A stretch of DNA of 64,000 nt from Vicingaceae bacterium (GCA_019429185.1 JAHYJH010000002.1:21305-85304); one strand, 5' to 3'. Counted from the stretch's first letter, positions 30,535-40,784 are shown. Translations and numbers: made by a program. The notes: a model not told the origin generated them from the letters alone.

Positions 30535-31668
30535 TTACAATTGAAAAAGTTGTTTGTATTGTTCGGTTAATGATTGATTATTAGTGATTTGTTGTGTGTA
30601 ATGAAAGGTGTTTTTAGCCATTTCATTGAAAGTAGTTTCATTCATGCTAGCCAATTTATCTATTATTGTAGTAAATTCTTCAGGATGAGCTAAATTAATA
30701 TCAAAACCAACATTTTTTGTTGCTAAATTTTGCCAAGGGGTTTTGTCGGAAATTATCGGCACACAAGCATTTGCCATGGCTTCAATAATAATATGTCCAA
30801 AGTTTTCGCCTGTTGACGGCAACAATAATGCATGGTATTGTTGTAAGGTAGCATCAATTTCTTTATGTGGCAAAGCACCGTTATAATTTACTTTTACATT
30901 AACAGGTAGCTCACTAATGGCTTTTAAACATTCGTTCCAATATTCCTGATTATAAATGGGACCGTAAATATCAAAAACTAAGTTTTGTTTACAGTTTTTT
31001 AGCACATTAATAGCATATAAGGTATTTTTTTCGGGAGCTATTCGGGCAATTGAGATAAGTTTTAAAGTATTTTCAGGTTTAGTTTTTACAGTAAATGTTC
31101 TCGATTTTTGCTCAGGAAGATTATTAGCAACAACAATTTTGGTTTTTTCTCCAAAAACAGCTTGTATAGCTGCTTTTTCATCATTAGAGGTAGCATGAAA
31201 GGTAATATTGCTGAAAAGTCCTACCCATTTGATAAATTGAGTAAAAACTTTCTTTTTAGTCTTTTTTACCCCCAAAGAACCTTTTGAAAGCATACCTCTT
31301 ACAGCCAAAATGGTTTTAATGTTTTTCTTTTTGGCATAAAAAATCGGAATTAGCGAAAAATAAGGAGAATAAAAACTGTTGCAATATACTATGTCGGGCT
31401 GAATTTCATCGATTAAAGTATGTATTGTAGTTCGTTTAGTTTTTTCTTTAGACAAATAAAAAACCTGAGCGTTATCTATACTATTCCATTGATTGGTATT
31501 GATGTTAGAGTAGGGGGTAGTTTCTAAATAATCGGTATCTCTGGTAATGATATAAAACTGAAAATGATTTTTCAACGCATCTACCATATTGCTTACAGAA
31601 CGAATAGGTCCGCCTGCTTTGTAGCCTGGTTTGTACCAATCTATAAATATGAGGATGGTAGGTTTCAT
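30535..31668 (-). CDS. Glycosyltransferase, GT4-like
   Basis: 377 residues from ATG 31668 (MKPTILIFIDWYKPGYKAGG); an ATG 33 bases earlier reads an implausible hydrophobic lead. Retaining GT-B transferase: N-terminal acceptor domain with KAGGPIRSVSNMVDAL, C-terminal nucleotide-sugar domain with LKLISIARIAPEKNT and the Ex7E-type segment LLPSTGENFGHIIIEAMANACVPIIS. Donor and acceptor sugars cannot be read from sequence. Flanked by the DUF4143-type ATPase and the carbamoyltransferase. Confidence 0.85.
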   Translation of the reverse strand: MKPTILIFIDWYKPGYKAGGPIRSVSNMVDALKNHFQFYIITRDTDYLETTPYSNINTNQWNSIDNAQVFYLSKEKTKRTTIHTLIDEIQPDIVYCNSFYSPYFSLIPIFYAKKKNIKTILAVRGMLSKGSLGVKKTKKKVFTQFIKWVGLFSNITFHATSNDEKAAIQAVFGEKTKIVVANNLPEQKSRTFTVKTKPENTLKLISIARIAPEKNTLYAINVLKNCKQNLVFDIYGPIYNQEYWNECLKAISELPVNVKVNYNGALPHKEIDATLQQYHALLLPSTGENFGHIIIEAMANACVPIISDKTPWQNLATKNVGFDINLAHPEEFTTIIDKLASMNETTFNEMAKNTFHYTQQITNNQSLTEQYKQLFQL

Positions 31669-31715
31669 TTTTTTAATTAACAACAGAGGTACGGAGTACA
31701 CAGAGTGGATTTTTA

Positions 31716-32918
31716 CTATTTATTCGATAAAAAACTTCTCAAATCAATAATATTAATACCTTCATGTGTGTTTCCACTATATTTATCCATAGTAATTACT
31801 GTTTTTGAGAAATTATCATCTATTTTTTTCAAATTTCCAAATTCTCTTTCCATTGTTTTTTCATTATTTATCGAAAGGGCAACTTGATAATACGCTTTTT
31901 CCCCATTTTTTTCGCAAACAAAATCAATTTCAGAAGCTCCTAAATTACCTACTTTAACGGAATATCCTTTAAAAATTAAATGGTTATAAACAATGTTTTC
32001 CATTATTTTACCTCTATCCTCAATTTTATATCCAATAAGCCCATGACGAATACCTAAGTTTTCAAAGTAGTATTTTTCACCAATTTCAAAAACACGTTTT
32101 CCAATTAAATCATAGCGTTTTACTTGATGTAGTATAAAGGCATTGGTTAAATAGTGTGTATAAATTTGAACTTGGTTGGAAGCCATATTGATGTGTTGCG
32201 ACTTTAAGAAATCACTTATTTTTTTTGCTGAAAAAATACTGCCCGTATGTTCGGCTAAAAAGAAAACTAAGCGTTCTAAAAAAGGTACATTTCTTACTGA
32301 ATAGCGGTTGATAATGTCACGATAAACAATGGTATTGTAGATATTTTTTAAATACTCAAAAATGATAGTATCTTCTAATGGTAAATGTTTTAAATAAGGC
32401 AAACCGCCATATTTTAAGTAGTTATCAAGAGCTTCATTTGAGTCGGGAAGTTGATGGAAATCTAAAAATTCGATGTAGCTCAAACTGTAAACAGTTATTT
32501 CAATATACCTTCCACTTAAATATCCTGCTATGTCTCCCGACAAAAGATTGGCATTACTCCCTGTACAATAAATATCTAAATCTTTATACAGAAGCAACGA
32601 TCGAAGTGCATCTTCAAAATTGATGATGTCTTGAATTTCGTCAATGAAAACAGCTGTTTTTTTAGATTTACTTTTTTTAACGTAATCATGTAAATCTTGA
32701 GCATTTTTGATGAACGAAAAATCTAAATCCTCTTTATTGATGTATAAAATGGTAGTTTTTTTATCATTTTTTTTGATAAAATCAATGATTTGAAAAAGTA
32801 GGTAACTTTTACCAACTCTTCGTTGACCAGTAAATACTTTAATGATATTTTTTCCAATAAAAGGTTTTACTTTTTCTAGGTAATGAGGTCTTGTATGTAA
32901 ATCGGATGGTATTTCCAA
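31716..32918 (-). CDS. AAA ATPase, AAA_14/DUF4143 type
   Basis: 400 residues. N-terminal P-loop ATPase with Walker A FTGQRRVGKSYLL (residues about 30-42), Walker B KTAVFIDEIQDI, sensor CTGSNANLLS, and a C-terminal DUF4143 domain ending with a nuclease-like ASEIDFVCEKNGEKAYYQVA segment. These ATPases are common accessory proteins in Bacteroidota, sometimes described as archaeal-type AAA ATPases; the role is unknown. It is the only non-glycan gene in this part of the locus and carries repeated 13-bp words upstream, so it may be an insertion. Confidence 0.85.
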   Translation of the reverse strand: MEIPSDLHTRPHYLEKVKPFIGKNIIKVFTGQRRVGKSYLLFQIIDFIKKNDKKTTILYINKEDLDFSFIKNAQDLHDYVKKSKSKKTAVFIDEIQDIINFEDALRSLLLYKDLDIYCTGSNANLLSGDIAGYLSGRYIEITVYSLSYIEFLDFHQLPDSNEALDNYLKYGGLPYLKHLPLEDTIIFEYLKNIYNTIVYRDIINRYSVRNVPFLERLVFFLAEHTGSIFSAKKISDFLKSQHINMASNQVQIYTHYLTNAFILHQVKRYDLIGKRVFEIGEKYYFENLGIRHGLIGYKIEDRGKIMENIVYNHLIFKGYSVKVGNLGASEIDFVCEKNGEKAYYQVALSINNEKTMEREFGNLKKIDDNFSKTVITMDKYSGNTHEGINIIDLRSFLSNK

Positions 32919-32977
32919 AACTAAAATGATTTAGGTATGCATAAAACTATTTGCAAATATATAAAATATTTTATATA

Positions 32978-33057
32978 TAACTAAAACTTTATCCAAAAAA
33001 TAGAAAAGTTTTAGTTACGTTTTAAACTTTTTGTAGAAAAACGAAAAGCTTTAGTTA
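32978..33057. repeat. Three copies of a 13-bp word upstream of the AAA_14 gene
   Basis: TAACTAAAACTTT at 32978-32990, its exact complement at 33005-33017 and a one-mismatch complement at 33045-33057. The first two can pair. Could be an operator of the ATPase gene or the scar of an insertion. Confidence 0.5.
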
Positions 33058-33084
33058 TGAGTTGTGGTTTTTTAGTTGAGGTAA

Positions 33085-34068
33085 TTAAAAAGTTTTGGTT
33101 AATATCGAATCATATAGTTGCTGATATTGATTAGCAATAATTTCGGGTTGAAATCGCTTCACATTTTCTAAGCCTTTTGCAATTAAATCGTTTCTTAAAT
33201 TGCTGTTGTTAATCAATTGGTTAATACCATTTTTAATGTCATTCTCATCTAAAGGGTTTACTAATAATGCACCATCATTTGCAATTTCAGGCATAGAAGC
33301 AATATTAGAAGTAATAATAGCTCTGCCACATGCCTGAGCCTCTATAATAGGTAAGCCAAAACCTTCATAAGTAGAAACAAACGCCAATATATCACAATTG
33401 ATGTATTCTTGAATCATTTGTTCATTACTTAAGTTGACTTTAGAACTATAATTAATACTATTTTCTTCAAGTAATTTTATGTTGTTATTATCTAATTTTC
33501 CGATAATGATAAGTTTGCATTTAATATCTTTTATTGCAATTACTAGTCTATTTAGGTTTTTATTTGTTTTTGTGCCTACATGAAGTATTGTAGGACATTC
33601 TTCATTAAAATCTTTTGGTGTATAAGTAATTGGTAGCGTAATTGGATTATGTATTACTTGAATAGGGGTTTTATAATGATTTAGATTTAACAATTCATTT
33701 TTAGAAAATGATGAAATGGTGCTAACATAAGCAGCTCGGTTTATAGGCCAATCAAACCACAACTTTTTTAAAAGAAATCTTTTTAATCCAGTGTTTCTTT
33801 TAAGTACCTCTATATCGTGTATGGTAAGTATGATTTTTTTGCGGGATAAACCTAAAATTAAATAATGGTCGTGACCTGTTATGTGTATTAAGTTGGAATT
33901 TAATTTTTTTACAAAACCAATGTTTCGCCATCTTTTTAAAAAGCCCGCACTTATATAAGGTAATTCTACTTTTTCTACTTTTAAGTAAGGGATTAAGGCA
34001 TTAAAAACATTTTCTATACTGTGAAAAGCGGTGTTAGATTTACGATATATGAGATGAATTAATGGCAT
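33085..34068 (-). CDS. Glycosyltransferase family 4
   Basis: 327 residues, short GT-B transferase. The C-terminal half is typical: TILHVGTKTNKNLNRLV, then CDILAFVSTYEGFGLPIIEAQ with the Ex7E catalytic pattern, and GRAIITSNIASMPEIANDGALLVNP. The N-terminal domain is reduced compared with the usual 380-400 residues, but the start MPLIHLIYRKS looks natural. Seven bases downstream of the next gene, so co-transcribed with it. Confidence 0.87.
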   Translation of the reverse strand: MPLIHLIYRKSNTAFHSIENVFNALIPYLKVEKVELPYISAGFLKRWRNIGFVKKLNSNLIHITGHDHYLILGLSRKKIILTIHDIEVLKRNTGLKRFLLKKLWFDWPINRAAYVSTISSFSKNELLNLNHYKTPIQVIHNPITLPITYTPKDFNEECPTILHVGTKTNKNLNRLVIAIKDIKCKLIIIGKLDNNNIKLLEENSINYSSKVNLSNEQMIQEYINCDILAFVSTYEGFGLPIIEAQACGRAIITSNIASMPEIANDGALLVNPLDENDIKNGINQLINNSNLRNDLIAKGLENVKRFQPEIIANQYQQLYDSILTKTF

Positions 34069-34074
34069 AATTGA

Positions 34075-35238
34075 TTAAGAAAATATAGCTTTTTTGAACC
34101 CTTTTAAAGCTTCGTTATAAGAATATTGTTGAATTATTTCAAAAGAATTTTTACCCATTTCTTTCAGTTTTTCATTGGGAACTTCAGAAAAGAAAGTTAG
34201 TTTATTATTTAATTCTTTTAGGTTGCCACATGAGTAGGTAAAACCATTTTTTCCTTCATGAACGAGATCTGCAGTACTGCCAACTTCATCTGATATTAAA
34301 ACAGGAAGAGAATGAACCATAGCTTCATTTACAACGAGTCCCCACGTTTCGCCATAACCAGAAGGAAGTATGAAAAAGTCTGCAGAAATATAGTACTTGT
34401 ATAGTTCTGTTTGATTAGCAAAACCAGCAAAATGAACATTTTCCAGATTATATTTTTTTACAAATTGTTTCATTTTGGTTTCTAGCTCACCTGTTCCTAC
34501 AAAAACAAAGGAAATATTTTGTTGAGGATTTAAAATATATGCTTCAAGTATGTCTAATGGTCGTTTTTTAGTAATGAATTTTCCACAAAATAAAGCAATT
34601 CTATTTTTAGAAGGAATTTGGTATTTTATTCTAATATCATCTGTTACCCTATTAAATTGTTTGGCGACTTCAATAAACATTTCATTATCAACACAATATG
34701 GAGTATAGAAAAGTTGATGTTCTTTTACCTCCATAGATTTATAAAATGCTTTGTTTTCTTTACCAATATATACAAAAGACGAACAGAGCTTGATTATTGT
34801 TTTTTTTATGAAGGTATTTAATTTCCCTTTATTTTTTTCTTGTTTTAAGGGACTTTCAGCACGCATAATTACCTTAATTCTTAAGATAGTAGCTAGTATT
34901 AATAAGAGTATATTTGAAAAATAACCCCAACCGTGCATGATGATAACATCTGGCTTATTTTTAATTAAATAATTAAAGATTCCCCAATTGATAAGTCCCC
35001 AAAACTTTCCTGAAACAGCTGGGTTTTTAGCATAATTCTTTAGAAAAATATAATTATAACCATTTAATAATGGGATATCCCATGTAACATTTATGCCAAA
35101 TTGTCTATCTAATCCTCCTATGGTATGGTCAGTAAAATAAATTACTTGTAATCCTATATTTTCAAGGGTATTTAACTTTTGAAGTAAAGGAGTTTGGTAT
35201 TGAATAGGATGAGAAAGAAAATAGGCTACTTTTTTCAT
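34075..35238 (-). CDS. Glycosyltransferase family 4
   Basis: 387 residues. GT-B fold with N-terminal VAYFLSHPIQYQTPLLQKL, donor-domain LFCGKFITKKRPLDILEA and the active-site stretch ILPSGYGETWGLVVNEAMVHSLPVLIS followed by GSTADLVHEGKNGF. A full-length member. The opening SHPIQYQTPLL is common in transferases of Bacteroidota surface-polysaccharide loci. Acceptor unknown. Confidence 0.9.
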   Translation of the reverse strand: MKKVAYFLSHPIQYQTPLLQKLNTLENIGLQVIYFTDHTIGGLDRQFGINVTWDIPLLNGYNYIFLKNYAKNPAVSGKFWGLINWGIFNYLIKNKPDVIIMHGWGYFSNILLLILATILRIKVIMRAESPLKQEKNKGKLNTFIKKTIIKLCSSFVYIGKENKAFYKSMEVKEHQLFYTPYCVDNEMFIEVAKQFNRVTDDIRIKYQIPSKNRIALFCGKFITKKRPLDILEAYILNPQQNISFVFVGTGELETKMKQFVKKYNLENVHFAGFANQTELYKYYISADFFILPSGYGETWGLVVNEAMVHSLPVLISDEVGSTADLVHEGKNGFTYSCGNLKELNNKLTFFSEVPNEKLKEMGKNSFEIIQQYSYNEALKGFKKAIFS

Positions 35239-35268
35239 TGTGTAAATTTAACACTACAAGATGATTTA

Positions 35269-36168
35269 TTAAATTGTTTTATTCAATATTTGAAAAGGTG
35301 GAGCAGCTTTAAGTTTTTCTTTAACAACACTAAGTTTAGAATTTCTGATGTATAAGGTATTGGCTTTATCATGAAACTTGGTTAATACTTTTAATTCTCT
35401 GGTAAAAGGGTTGTAATCATATTTTTCAAAACCATAAGTAAGCAATTGCTTATCTACCATTTCGTCATTTAACCCATATTTATCACCACTTCCGTTAAGT
35501 TCCACAATTAAAGCCATTACGTTTTCATTGTTCAATGTGTTTGTTCCACCTGAAAGAACATGATATTCAAAACCTTCTACATCGAGCTTTATTAGAGTTG
35601 ATGACAAGTCTGTGTTAGCAAGCAAGTTATCTAAGGTATCTACATTCACACTAATTGTGTTTTCAGATTTAATAGCTGTAACGTGGTTGATGGTATCTTT
35701 ATCTTTAGTAAAATGAAGTTCTCCTTTTTTATCAGACAACCCTATATTGTAAGCGGTTACTAAGTTTTCTAATTGGTTAAGTTGTATGTTGGTGGTTAAA
35801 TACTGAAAAGTTTGAGGTATAGGTTCAATGGCAATGGTTTTACTTTTTTGAACTCCTGCGGATAAAAGTGAATAAACACCAACATTTGCACCTATATCTA
35901 TAAGATTACTTTTTGCATCTAAAAAATGAAGTAAAAACGACATATCATTAAATTCAGGTAATCCTACATAAATACAACCTGTAGCACCGTGCATTTCTTT
36001 TTGCATGGAAAGTTTTATATCGCCCATCCATTTTACCTGTTGACTATTTTTACTCAAACGAGAAGTTATTTGCCAATTAAAAAACCTTAGCAAAGCAGAA
36101 AACTTACTATCTTTAGTAAGCGGATGAGTATAAATATACCTTATTGGAACAGCAATTTTTTTAAACAT
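35269..36168 (-). CDS. FkbM-family methyltransferase
   Basis: 299 residues. SAM-dependent O-methyltransferase: motif I NLIDIGANVGVYSLLSAG, then KTIAIEPIPQTFQYL, NQLENLVTAYNIGLSD and the FkbM C-terminal LIKLDVEGFEYHVLSGG. Such proteins in polysaccharide loci usually methylate sugar hydroxyls. Second FkbM-type gene of the locus (the other is at 50685-51449). About 30-70 bases separate it from its neighbours. Confidence 0.88.
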   Translation of the reverse strand: MFKKIAVPIRYIYTHPLTKDSKFSALLRFFNWQITSRLSKNSQQVKWMGDIKLSMQKEMHGATGCIYVGLPEFNDMSFLLHFLDAKSNLIDIGANVGVYSLLSAGVQKSKTIAIEPIPQTFQYLTTNIQLNQLENLVTAYNIGLSDKKGELHFTKDKDTINHVTAIKSENTISVNVDTLDNLLANTDLSSTLIKLDVEGFEYHVLSGGTNTLNNENVMALIVELNGSGDKYGLNDEMVDKQLLTYGFEKYDYNPFTRELKVLTKFHDKANTLYIRNSKLSVVKEKLKAAPPFQILNKTI

Positions 36169-36239
36169 GGGTAAAAGTTAAGAAAAACGCAAATTAACAC
36201 TTATTACACTAATAAATAGTAATCAAGTGTAAAAAATAA

Positions 36240-37646
36240 TTACTCCAATTCATCTTTTTGGTTGCTAGAGCTGAATAGTTGAATACCAAGTAAAGATAAT
36301 CCAACATTTAGTATCATAAAGAAAACAATGGACTTTATAAGGTGATTGAAAATTTTAATGAAATCAGTTTCGGCTTTTACCACTTGAAAGAAAAAAAGAA
36401 TTAACCAAATTATCATTAAATAAGAATTCTTACCTAATACTTTAATGATAAATGTAATGGATAAAGAAATTAATAAACCGTAAAGAAACATGGCTATCCA
36501 GCCGCCAACAATACCATAATTAGCATAAAACTCAGCGATAAGCGATAAGCCCATAGAGGCATTCTTTGATAAACCTAACCCAGTAATCTCTTTAAAATTG
36601 ATAAGTGCCTGATCTGCTCCAGCTTTGTCAGGAGCTAAAAACCGAGGCAATAAACTGGCTTCTATTGCTTCATTAATGGTTCTACCTGCTAGAAATGGTT
36701 TTTTAGCGGGTACATTATATAACACCCGACTAATTATCCAACCCTGGTTTAATCTGTTATTAGCATCTGATTCTTTTTCTTCTTCTTTTTTTTGTTGAAA
36801 CGCACCTAGAGGCTGAGCTTCTGTTTCTTTCTCCACTAAAAATTCTCTTTCTATTAAATCATAAAAAACTTCTACAGGATTTACTTTTTTTCCACTATAA
36901 ATAATTTCTCTAAATTCTTTTTTCACTACTTGCAACATGTAAATAAAAAAAGTACCGAAGAAAATAACTGCCAACTTTGTGGTAAATGAGGTGTTTTTAG
37001 GGGTAACTAAAAAAATAAAAAAAGAAGCGATGATTAACATGTTATGAAACATTCCACTTCCTAAAGAAGTGATGAAGGTAATTCCGAGTGTAATGAAAAA
37101 TAAATACCACTTGTATTTGGGTAATATAAAAAACAAATAACCTATACCAACATACAATAACAAAGACGCTAAATATAAAACAAAAGCTAACCCTCCAATA
37201 CTGATGAATTTATTAGAAACACTTGCTAATAAGCCAATAATAACTAATGTGTAGGCAATAGATAAATGAGATTTTTTTGATGTTGTTGAAAATGAATTTT
37301 TAATGTTATCAATAGACAAGTGATTACGAATAATAAACAAACCGAGTGTCATCGCTATTACACCAGGAACAACGTAGCTCATATATACATCTTCTTCCAC
37401 ATACATATAATATTTGTGGTGAGCTTTTCCAAACGAATAAGAAATTTTTGCACCAACTATCCATTGTATGGAGGCAATTAAAACAATAAACTCTTTTAAT
37501 GGAAATGTTTTTCCTAGTTTAGATACAAAATCAATAAAAATATACAAGCTAAACGCAAGTCCTAAGGAGGAATAGAAGATATAGTCTTTAATAAGAAAAC
37601 AGAAGAAAAAGTAAAAAATAGATAGTATTAATGAAAAAAAGTTCAT
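36240..37646 (-). CDS. Wzy-like polysaccharide repeat-unit polymerase
   Basis: 468 residues, about 11-12 membrane helices and one long periplasmic loop (about 225-330) rich in charged residues (REFLVEKETEAQ, QQKKEEEKESDANNR). The region GLSKNASMGLSLIAEFYANYGIVGG is the conserved second loop of O-antigen/oligosaccharide polymerases. It would join lipid-linked repeat units at the outer face of the inner membrane. No Wzx flippase is visible in the window. Overlaps the next gene by four bases. Polymerases are poorly conserved, so the call rests on topology and this motif. Confidence 0.78.
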   Translation of the reverse strand: MNFFSLILSIFYFFFCFLIKDYIFYSSLGLAFSLYIFIDFVSKLGKTFPLKEFIVLIASIQWIVGAKISYSFGKAHHKYYMYVEEDVYMSYVVPGVIAMTLGLFIIRNHLSIDNIKNSFSTTSKKSHLSIAYTLVIIGLLASVSNKFISIGGLAFVLYLASLLLYVGIGYLFFILPKYKWYLFFITLGITFITSLGSGMFHNMLIIASFFIFLVTPKNTSFTTKLAVIFFGTFFIYMLQVVKKEFREIIYSGKKVNPVEVFYDLIEREFLVEKETEAQPLGAFQQKKEEEKESDANNRLNQGWIISRVLYNVPAKKPFLAGRTINEAIEASLLPRFLAPDKAGADQALINFKEITGLGLSKNASMGLSLIAEFYANYGIVGGWIAMFLYGLLISLSITFIIKVLGKNSYLMIIWLILFFFQVVKAETDFIKIFNHLIKSIVFFMILNVGLSLLGIQLFSSSNQKDELE

Positions 37647-38818
37647 TTTAATTTTTTAGGTTCTTTTATATCTTTTATAATTTCTGTAAGTGCATTATTA
37701 AATTTTATTTCAAATTGATAATTATCTTCAAATTCATTAATTGCTTTTTCGCTTAAATCAGAAATATTCTCGTTAATATTTTCAATTGATTTAATGATAG
37801 ATTGCGGGCTTAAATCACAAAAGAAGGTAGCTTTTGAAATTGATAAGTGTTTTTTGTGATGTTCATTGTCCAAAACAATAATTGGTAATCCATTTGCCAA
37901 GAATTCATATATTTTATTTGATGAACTTCCAGCTGTTGAAACAGACATGTCAAGTGGTTTGTACATTGCCCAACCTATATGATAATTTTTTAAGAAATTA
38001 GACATCTCAACATAAGGAAGTCTTTCCACAAAAAATAATTGCTTTTTCACTCCTTTAGATATAGCATAGTTTAATAATTCTTGTTTATATTTTGTATTGG
38101 TTTGACCAACAATAGTTAATGTAATCTTTTTGTTATTTATTGGATGAGGCATTACATCAATTAGTTCTTCAAATCCGTTTTTTATGGAAGGACTTCCTGG
38201 ATAAACAATCTTAATACAAGGCTCGGAATCCCAATTTTTAAAATTCTTTTTTAGAGGTTGAATTATTTTTTTAGAGGGATAATTAGGGATGTAATAGATT
38301 TGTCCTTTAAAATTGGATAATGGAAACATCACTTTTCTTTCTAAAGCAGGTAAAGAAAAATAATTATTTTTATTAAAATATTTGTTTCTAGTAGATGCTC
38401 CCAACCAGTTAATTCCATATTTTTTAAAGGCATTTAATGGGTAAACATCGTGGTTATGATACCATAATTTATAATTCTTTTTTAAGAAAATTGTAGCCAA
38501 TAAATATAAAAAAAATGGAACGTCATCATAAATTACCACCAAATCAATAGCCTCTTTTTTAAGAATAGAACGAATCTTCTTTACATAAGTGTAATAAGTT
38601 TTAAATTTTTCAAGTTTAGAACGGTTAACAAATTTAAATCGGTCATGTTCTCCTTTAATTAGTTTTAAATCTACATTCTGGGCATACTTCCATTTTGTAG
38701 GAAGTGTGTCAGTAGAAAGAATAATTAGTTTTGTTGCTTTTTCAGCAATACAATTTATAGCGTTCAGAGTGGGTGGGTAACCTTCCGGATGAGTGAAATG
38801 TAAAACTAATACGTTCAT
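37643..38818 (-). CDS. Glycosyltransferase, group 1-like
   Basis: 391 residues, GT-B type but divergent. N-terminal VLHFTHPEGYPPTLNAIN, acceptor-domain LWYHNHDVYPLNAFKKYG, donor-domain IKIVYPGSPSIKNGFEEL and SSSNKIYEFLANGLPIIVLD, where the usual Ex7E is replaced by a KIYEFLANGLP arrangement typical of GT4 relatives. Its start overlaps the polymerase gene's neighbourhood and it lies one base from the CgeB-like gene. Substrate unknown. Confidence 0.8.
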   Translation of the reverse strand: MNVLVLHFTHPEGYPPTLNAINCIAEKATKLIILSTDTLPTKWKYAQNVDLKLIKGEHDRFKFVNRSKLEKFKTYYTYVKKIRSILKKEAIDLVVIYDDVPFFLYLLATIFLKKNYKLWYHNHDVYPLNAFKKYGINWLGASTRNKYFNKNNYFSLPALERKVMFPLSNFKGQIYYIPNYPSKKIIQPLKKNFKNWDSEPCIKIVYPGSPSIKNGFEELIDVMPHPINNKKITLTIVGQTNTKYKQELLNYAISKGVKKQLFFVERLPYVEMSNFLKNYHIGWAMYKPLDMSVSTAGSSSNKIYEFLANGLPIIVLDNEHHKKHLSISKATFFCDLSPQSIIKSIENINENISDLSEKAINEFEDNYQFEIKFNNALTEIIKDIKEPKKLK

Positions 38819-38819
38819 G

Positions 38820-39848
38820 TTAATTAAATATTATTGATAACATTGTTTCTAACCGATTTCTATACGTATGTTCTTTAATAGTTCGTTGGTATCCGGCTTC
38901 AATTATTTGTTGTCTTTCCGTTTCATTGTTAGAATCTAAGTAATAATCAATTTTGGTTTTTAGGTCGTTAAAATCGGTATAGGTTACTATTTCTTTGCCT
39001 ATTTCAAACAATTCATTGATGGCTTCTCTATGACTGGTAATTTGAAAACCTCCACAGGCAGGAATTTCAAACATTCTTTTATTTACACCATTAATTACGG
39101 CAGGATGTAGGTTGTTTAAGACAATTTTTGCAGCATTAAAAGCTTTTGATTTGTCATCATTAAACACAATTTTCCCGGTAATCATTTTTTTTACCTCAGG
39201 AACAGTTAACCAAAAGGAAGGTTTTGGCCCCCACATTTTAAAATCATATTGAGTTAAATGCTGGTACAACGCCATTCTGCTCGGGTAAAAATTACCTGCA
39301 TTGGTAATATCGCATTTGTAAAAATCTTTTTCTTCTTGTGTTGAATCAACTATTCGGTGCGAATTTGGGTTGCAACACTGAGGAAGATAATGTGTATTTA
39401 AGTTAAATTCAGATTTCAGTTTTTCCACAATATATTTATCTACAAAAAATAAAAAATCATAACCCGCAACAAAGAACATGGCTTTTTGAAAGTTACTGAT
39501 AGCATCAGGAAACCATAAAACAATAGGAGAAGGGGTTATTTTTTTTATTTTATCGATATCTTGTTTAGATAAAAAATCGTGCAACACTATGGTTAAATCA
39601 ATGCTGTTTTTTTTATAAATCTTATAAATAGCATCAGAGGTAACATTACTAATGGCAGGAATTTTTGATAAAAATTGATTATAAAATGTTTTAGTAATAT
39701 TTCTACCCCTAAAACCTAAGAGTTTATATTGCATAAAGTTAACTTCTGCTTCAACTCTAACAGTGGTATGCCCCATTTCTTGCAAAGTTTCTTCAATATG
39801 GTTGGCGGCACTTTCAGTATAAAATTTCCCTATTATTGCAATATTCAT
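38820..39848 (-). CDS. CgeB-like glycosyltransferase
   Basis: 342 residues. Resembles CgeB / DUF3880-type transferases: N-terminal IAIIGKFYTESAANHIEETL, DAIYKIYKKNSIDLTIVLHD, and the conserved C-terminal VNKRMFEIPACGGFQITSHRE followed by EIGKEIVTYTDFNDLKTKI. The family puts sugars on spore or surface polymers; here a role in polysaccharide assembly is inferred from context. One base separates it from the next gene. Confidence 0.82.
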   Translation of the reverse strand: MNIAIIGKFYTESAANHIEETLQEMGHTTVRVEAEVNFMQYKLLGFRGRNITKTFYNQFLSKIPAISNVTSDAIYKIYKKNSIDLTIVLHDFLSKQDIDKIKKITPSPIVLWFPDAISNFQKAMFFVAGYDFLFFVDKYIVEKLKSEFNLNTHYLPQCCNPNSHRIVDSTQEEKDFYKCDITNAGNFYPSRMALYQHLTQYDFKMWGPKPSFWLTVPEVKKMITGKIVFNDDKSKAFNAAKIVLNNLHPAVINGVNKRMFEIPACGGFQITSHREAINELFEIGKEIVTYTDFNDLKTKIDYYLDSNNETERQQIIEAGYQRTIKEHTYRNRLETMLSIIFN

Positions 39849-39855
39849 TTCAACC

Positions 39856-40782
39856 TTATTTTTTTAGTTTTAAAGCATTTTTAAAACCAATTAATTGACA
39901 AAGTAATTGAAATTTTTTTCCTCCAATTTTCCATTTTTCATCTACATTTAGTTGCTCCATTCTCTGCCATGCAATATTAACCAATTCTTTTTCCTTCTTA
40001 TGATATATATAAATAAACTTAGCATAGTTAAAAGCCAATGCCTTTCTAACTTCAGTAGTATCTTTTAGTTCAAGTATTTTCTCGTAACTAATGTATGTTT
40101 TTAAAATATCACTGGCTTTTTTATAACTATAGGTTTTAGTTATACTTGTAGCAACGTCTCTTCTGTAAAATAGATAAGCATTATCAGCAAATTTCACTCC
40201 GTTGCTTTTTAACAAGACTCTAAAAAAATATTCACCATCATCATTCATTACAATAGTTTCATCCCATTTACCAGCTTGTTCAATGAGCTGTCTTGGAGTT
40301 AGCCAAATTCCTACAGCTCCCGATTTATCAGGCCAAGAAGTGGTTAACCAATCAATAGGGCTTTCAAAATCGTTATCTATAACTGTTTTGGGAGAAAAAA
40401 TAGTTGGGACATCACCTTTAAAAGGAATCCATTGGGACGAGTAAATGTAATCATCACCATATTTTTCAACTAATTCCATTTGTTTTTTTATTTTGTCTTT
40501 ATACATGATGTCGTCCGCATCAAAAAAAACAATGTAATCGCCTGTACTTAGTTCTAAGGCTTTATTTCTAGCAGCACAAGCACCTTTGTTCGCTTGTTGA
40601 AATACTTTTACATTTTCTGAGGCGTAAGCTTTTGCTAGTTCATAACTGTTGTCAGTAGAACCATCGTCAACCATAATCAATTCTATGTTGGTATAGCTTT
40701 GATTAATTATGGAAGTAATCGTTTCCGCAATGTATTGTTCAGCATTGTAAAGAGGAATTAATATGGAAACTTTTTTGTTCAA
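39856..40782 (-). CDS. Glycosyltransferase family 2
   Basis: 308 residues. Inverting GT-A transferase: opening VSILIPLYNAEQYIAETI, nucleotide-binding ELIMVDDGSTDNS, metal-binding DYIVFFDADDIMYKDK, and MNDDGEYFFRVLLKS carrying the catalytic-base region. No membrane segment. Two bases from the class I methyltransferase gene, so translated from the same mRNA. Confidence 0.92.
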   Translation of the reverse strand: MNKKVSILIPLYNAEQYIAETITSIINQSYTNIELIMVDDGSTDNSYELAKAYASENVKVFQQANKGACAARNKALELSTGDYIVFFDADDIMYKDKIKKQMELVEKYGDDYIYSSQWIPFKGDVPTIFSPKTVIDNDFESPIDWLTTSWPDKSGAVGIWLTPRQLIEQAGKWDETIVMNDDGEYFFRVLLKSNGVKFADNAYLFYRRDVATSITKTYSYKKASDILKTYISYEKILELKDTTEVRKALAFNYAKFIYIYHKKEKELVNIAWQRMEQLNVDEKWKIGGKKFQLLCQLIGFKNALKLKK

Positions 40783-40784
40783 TT

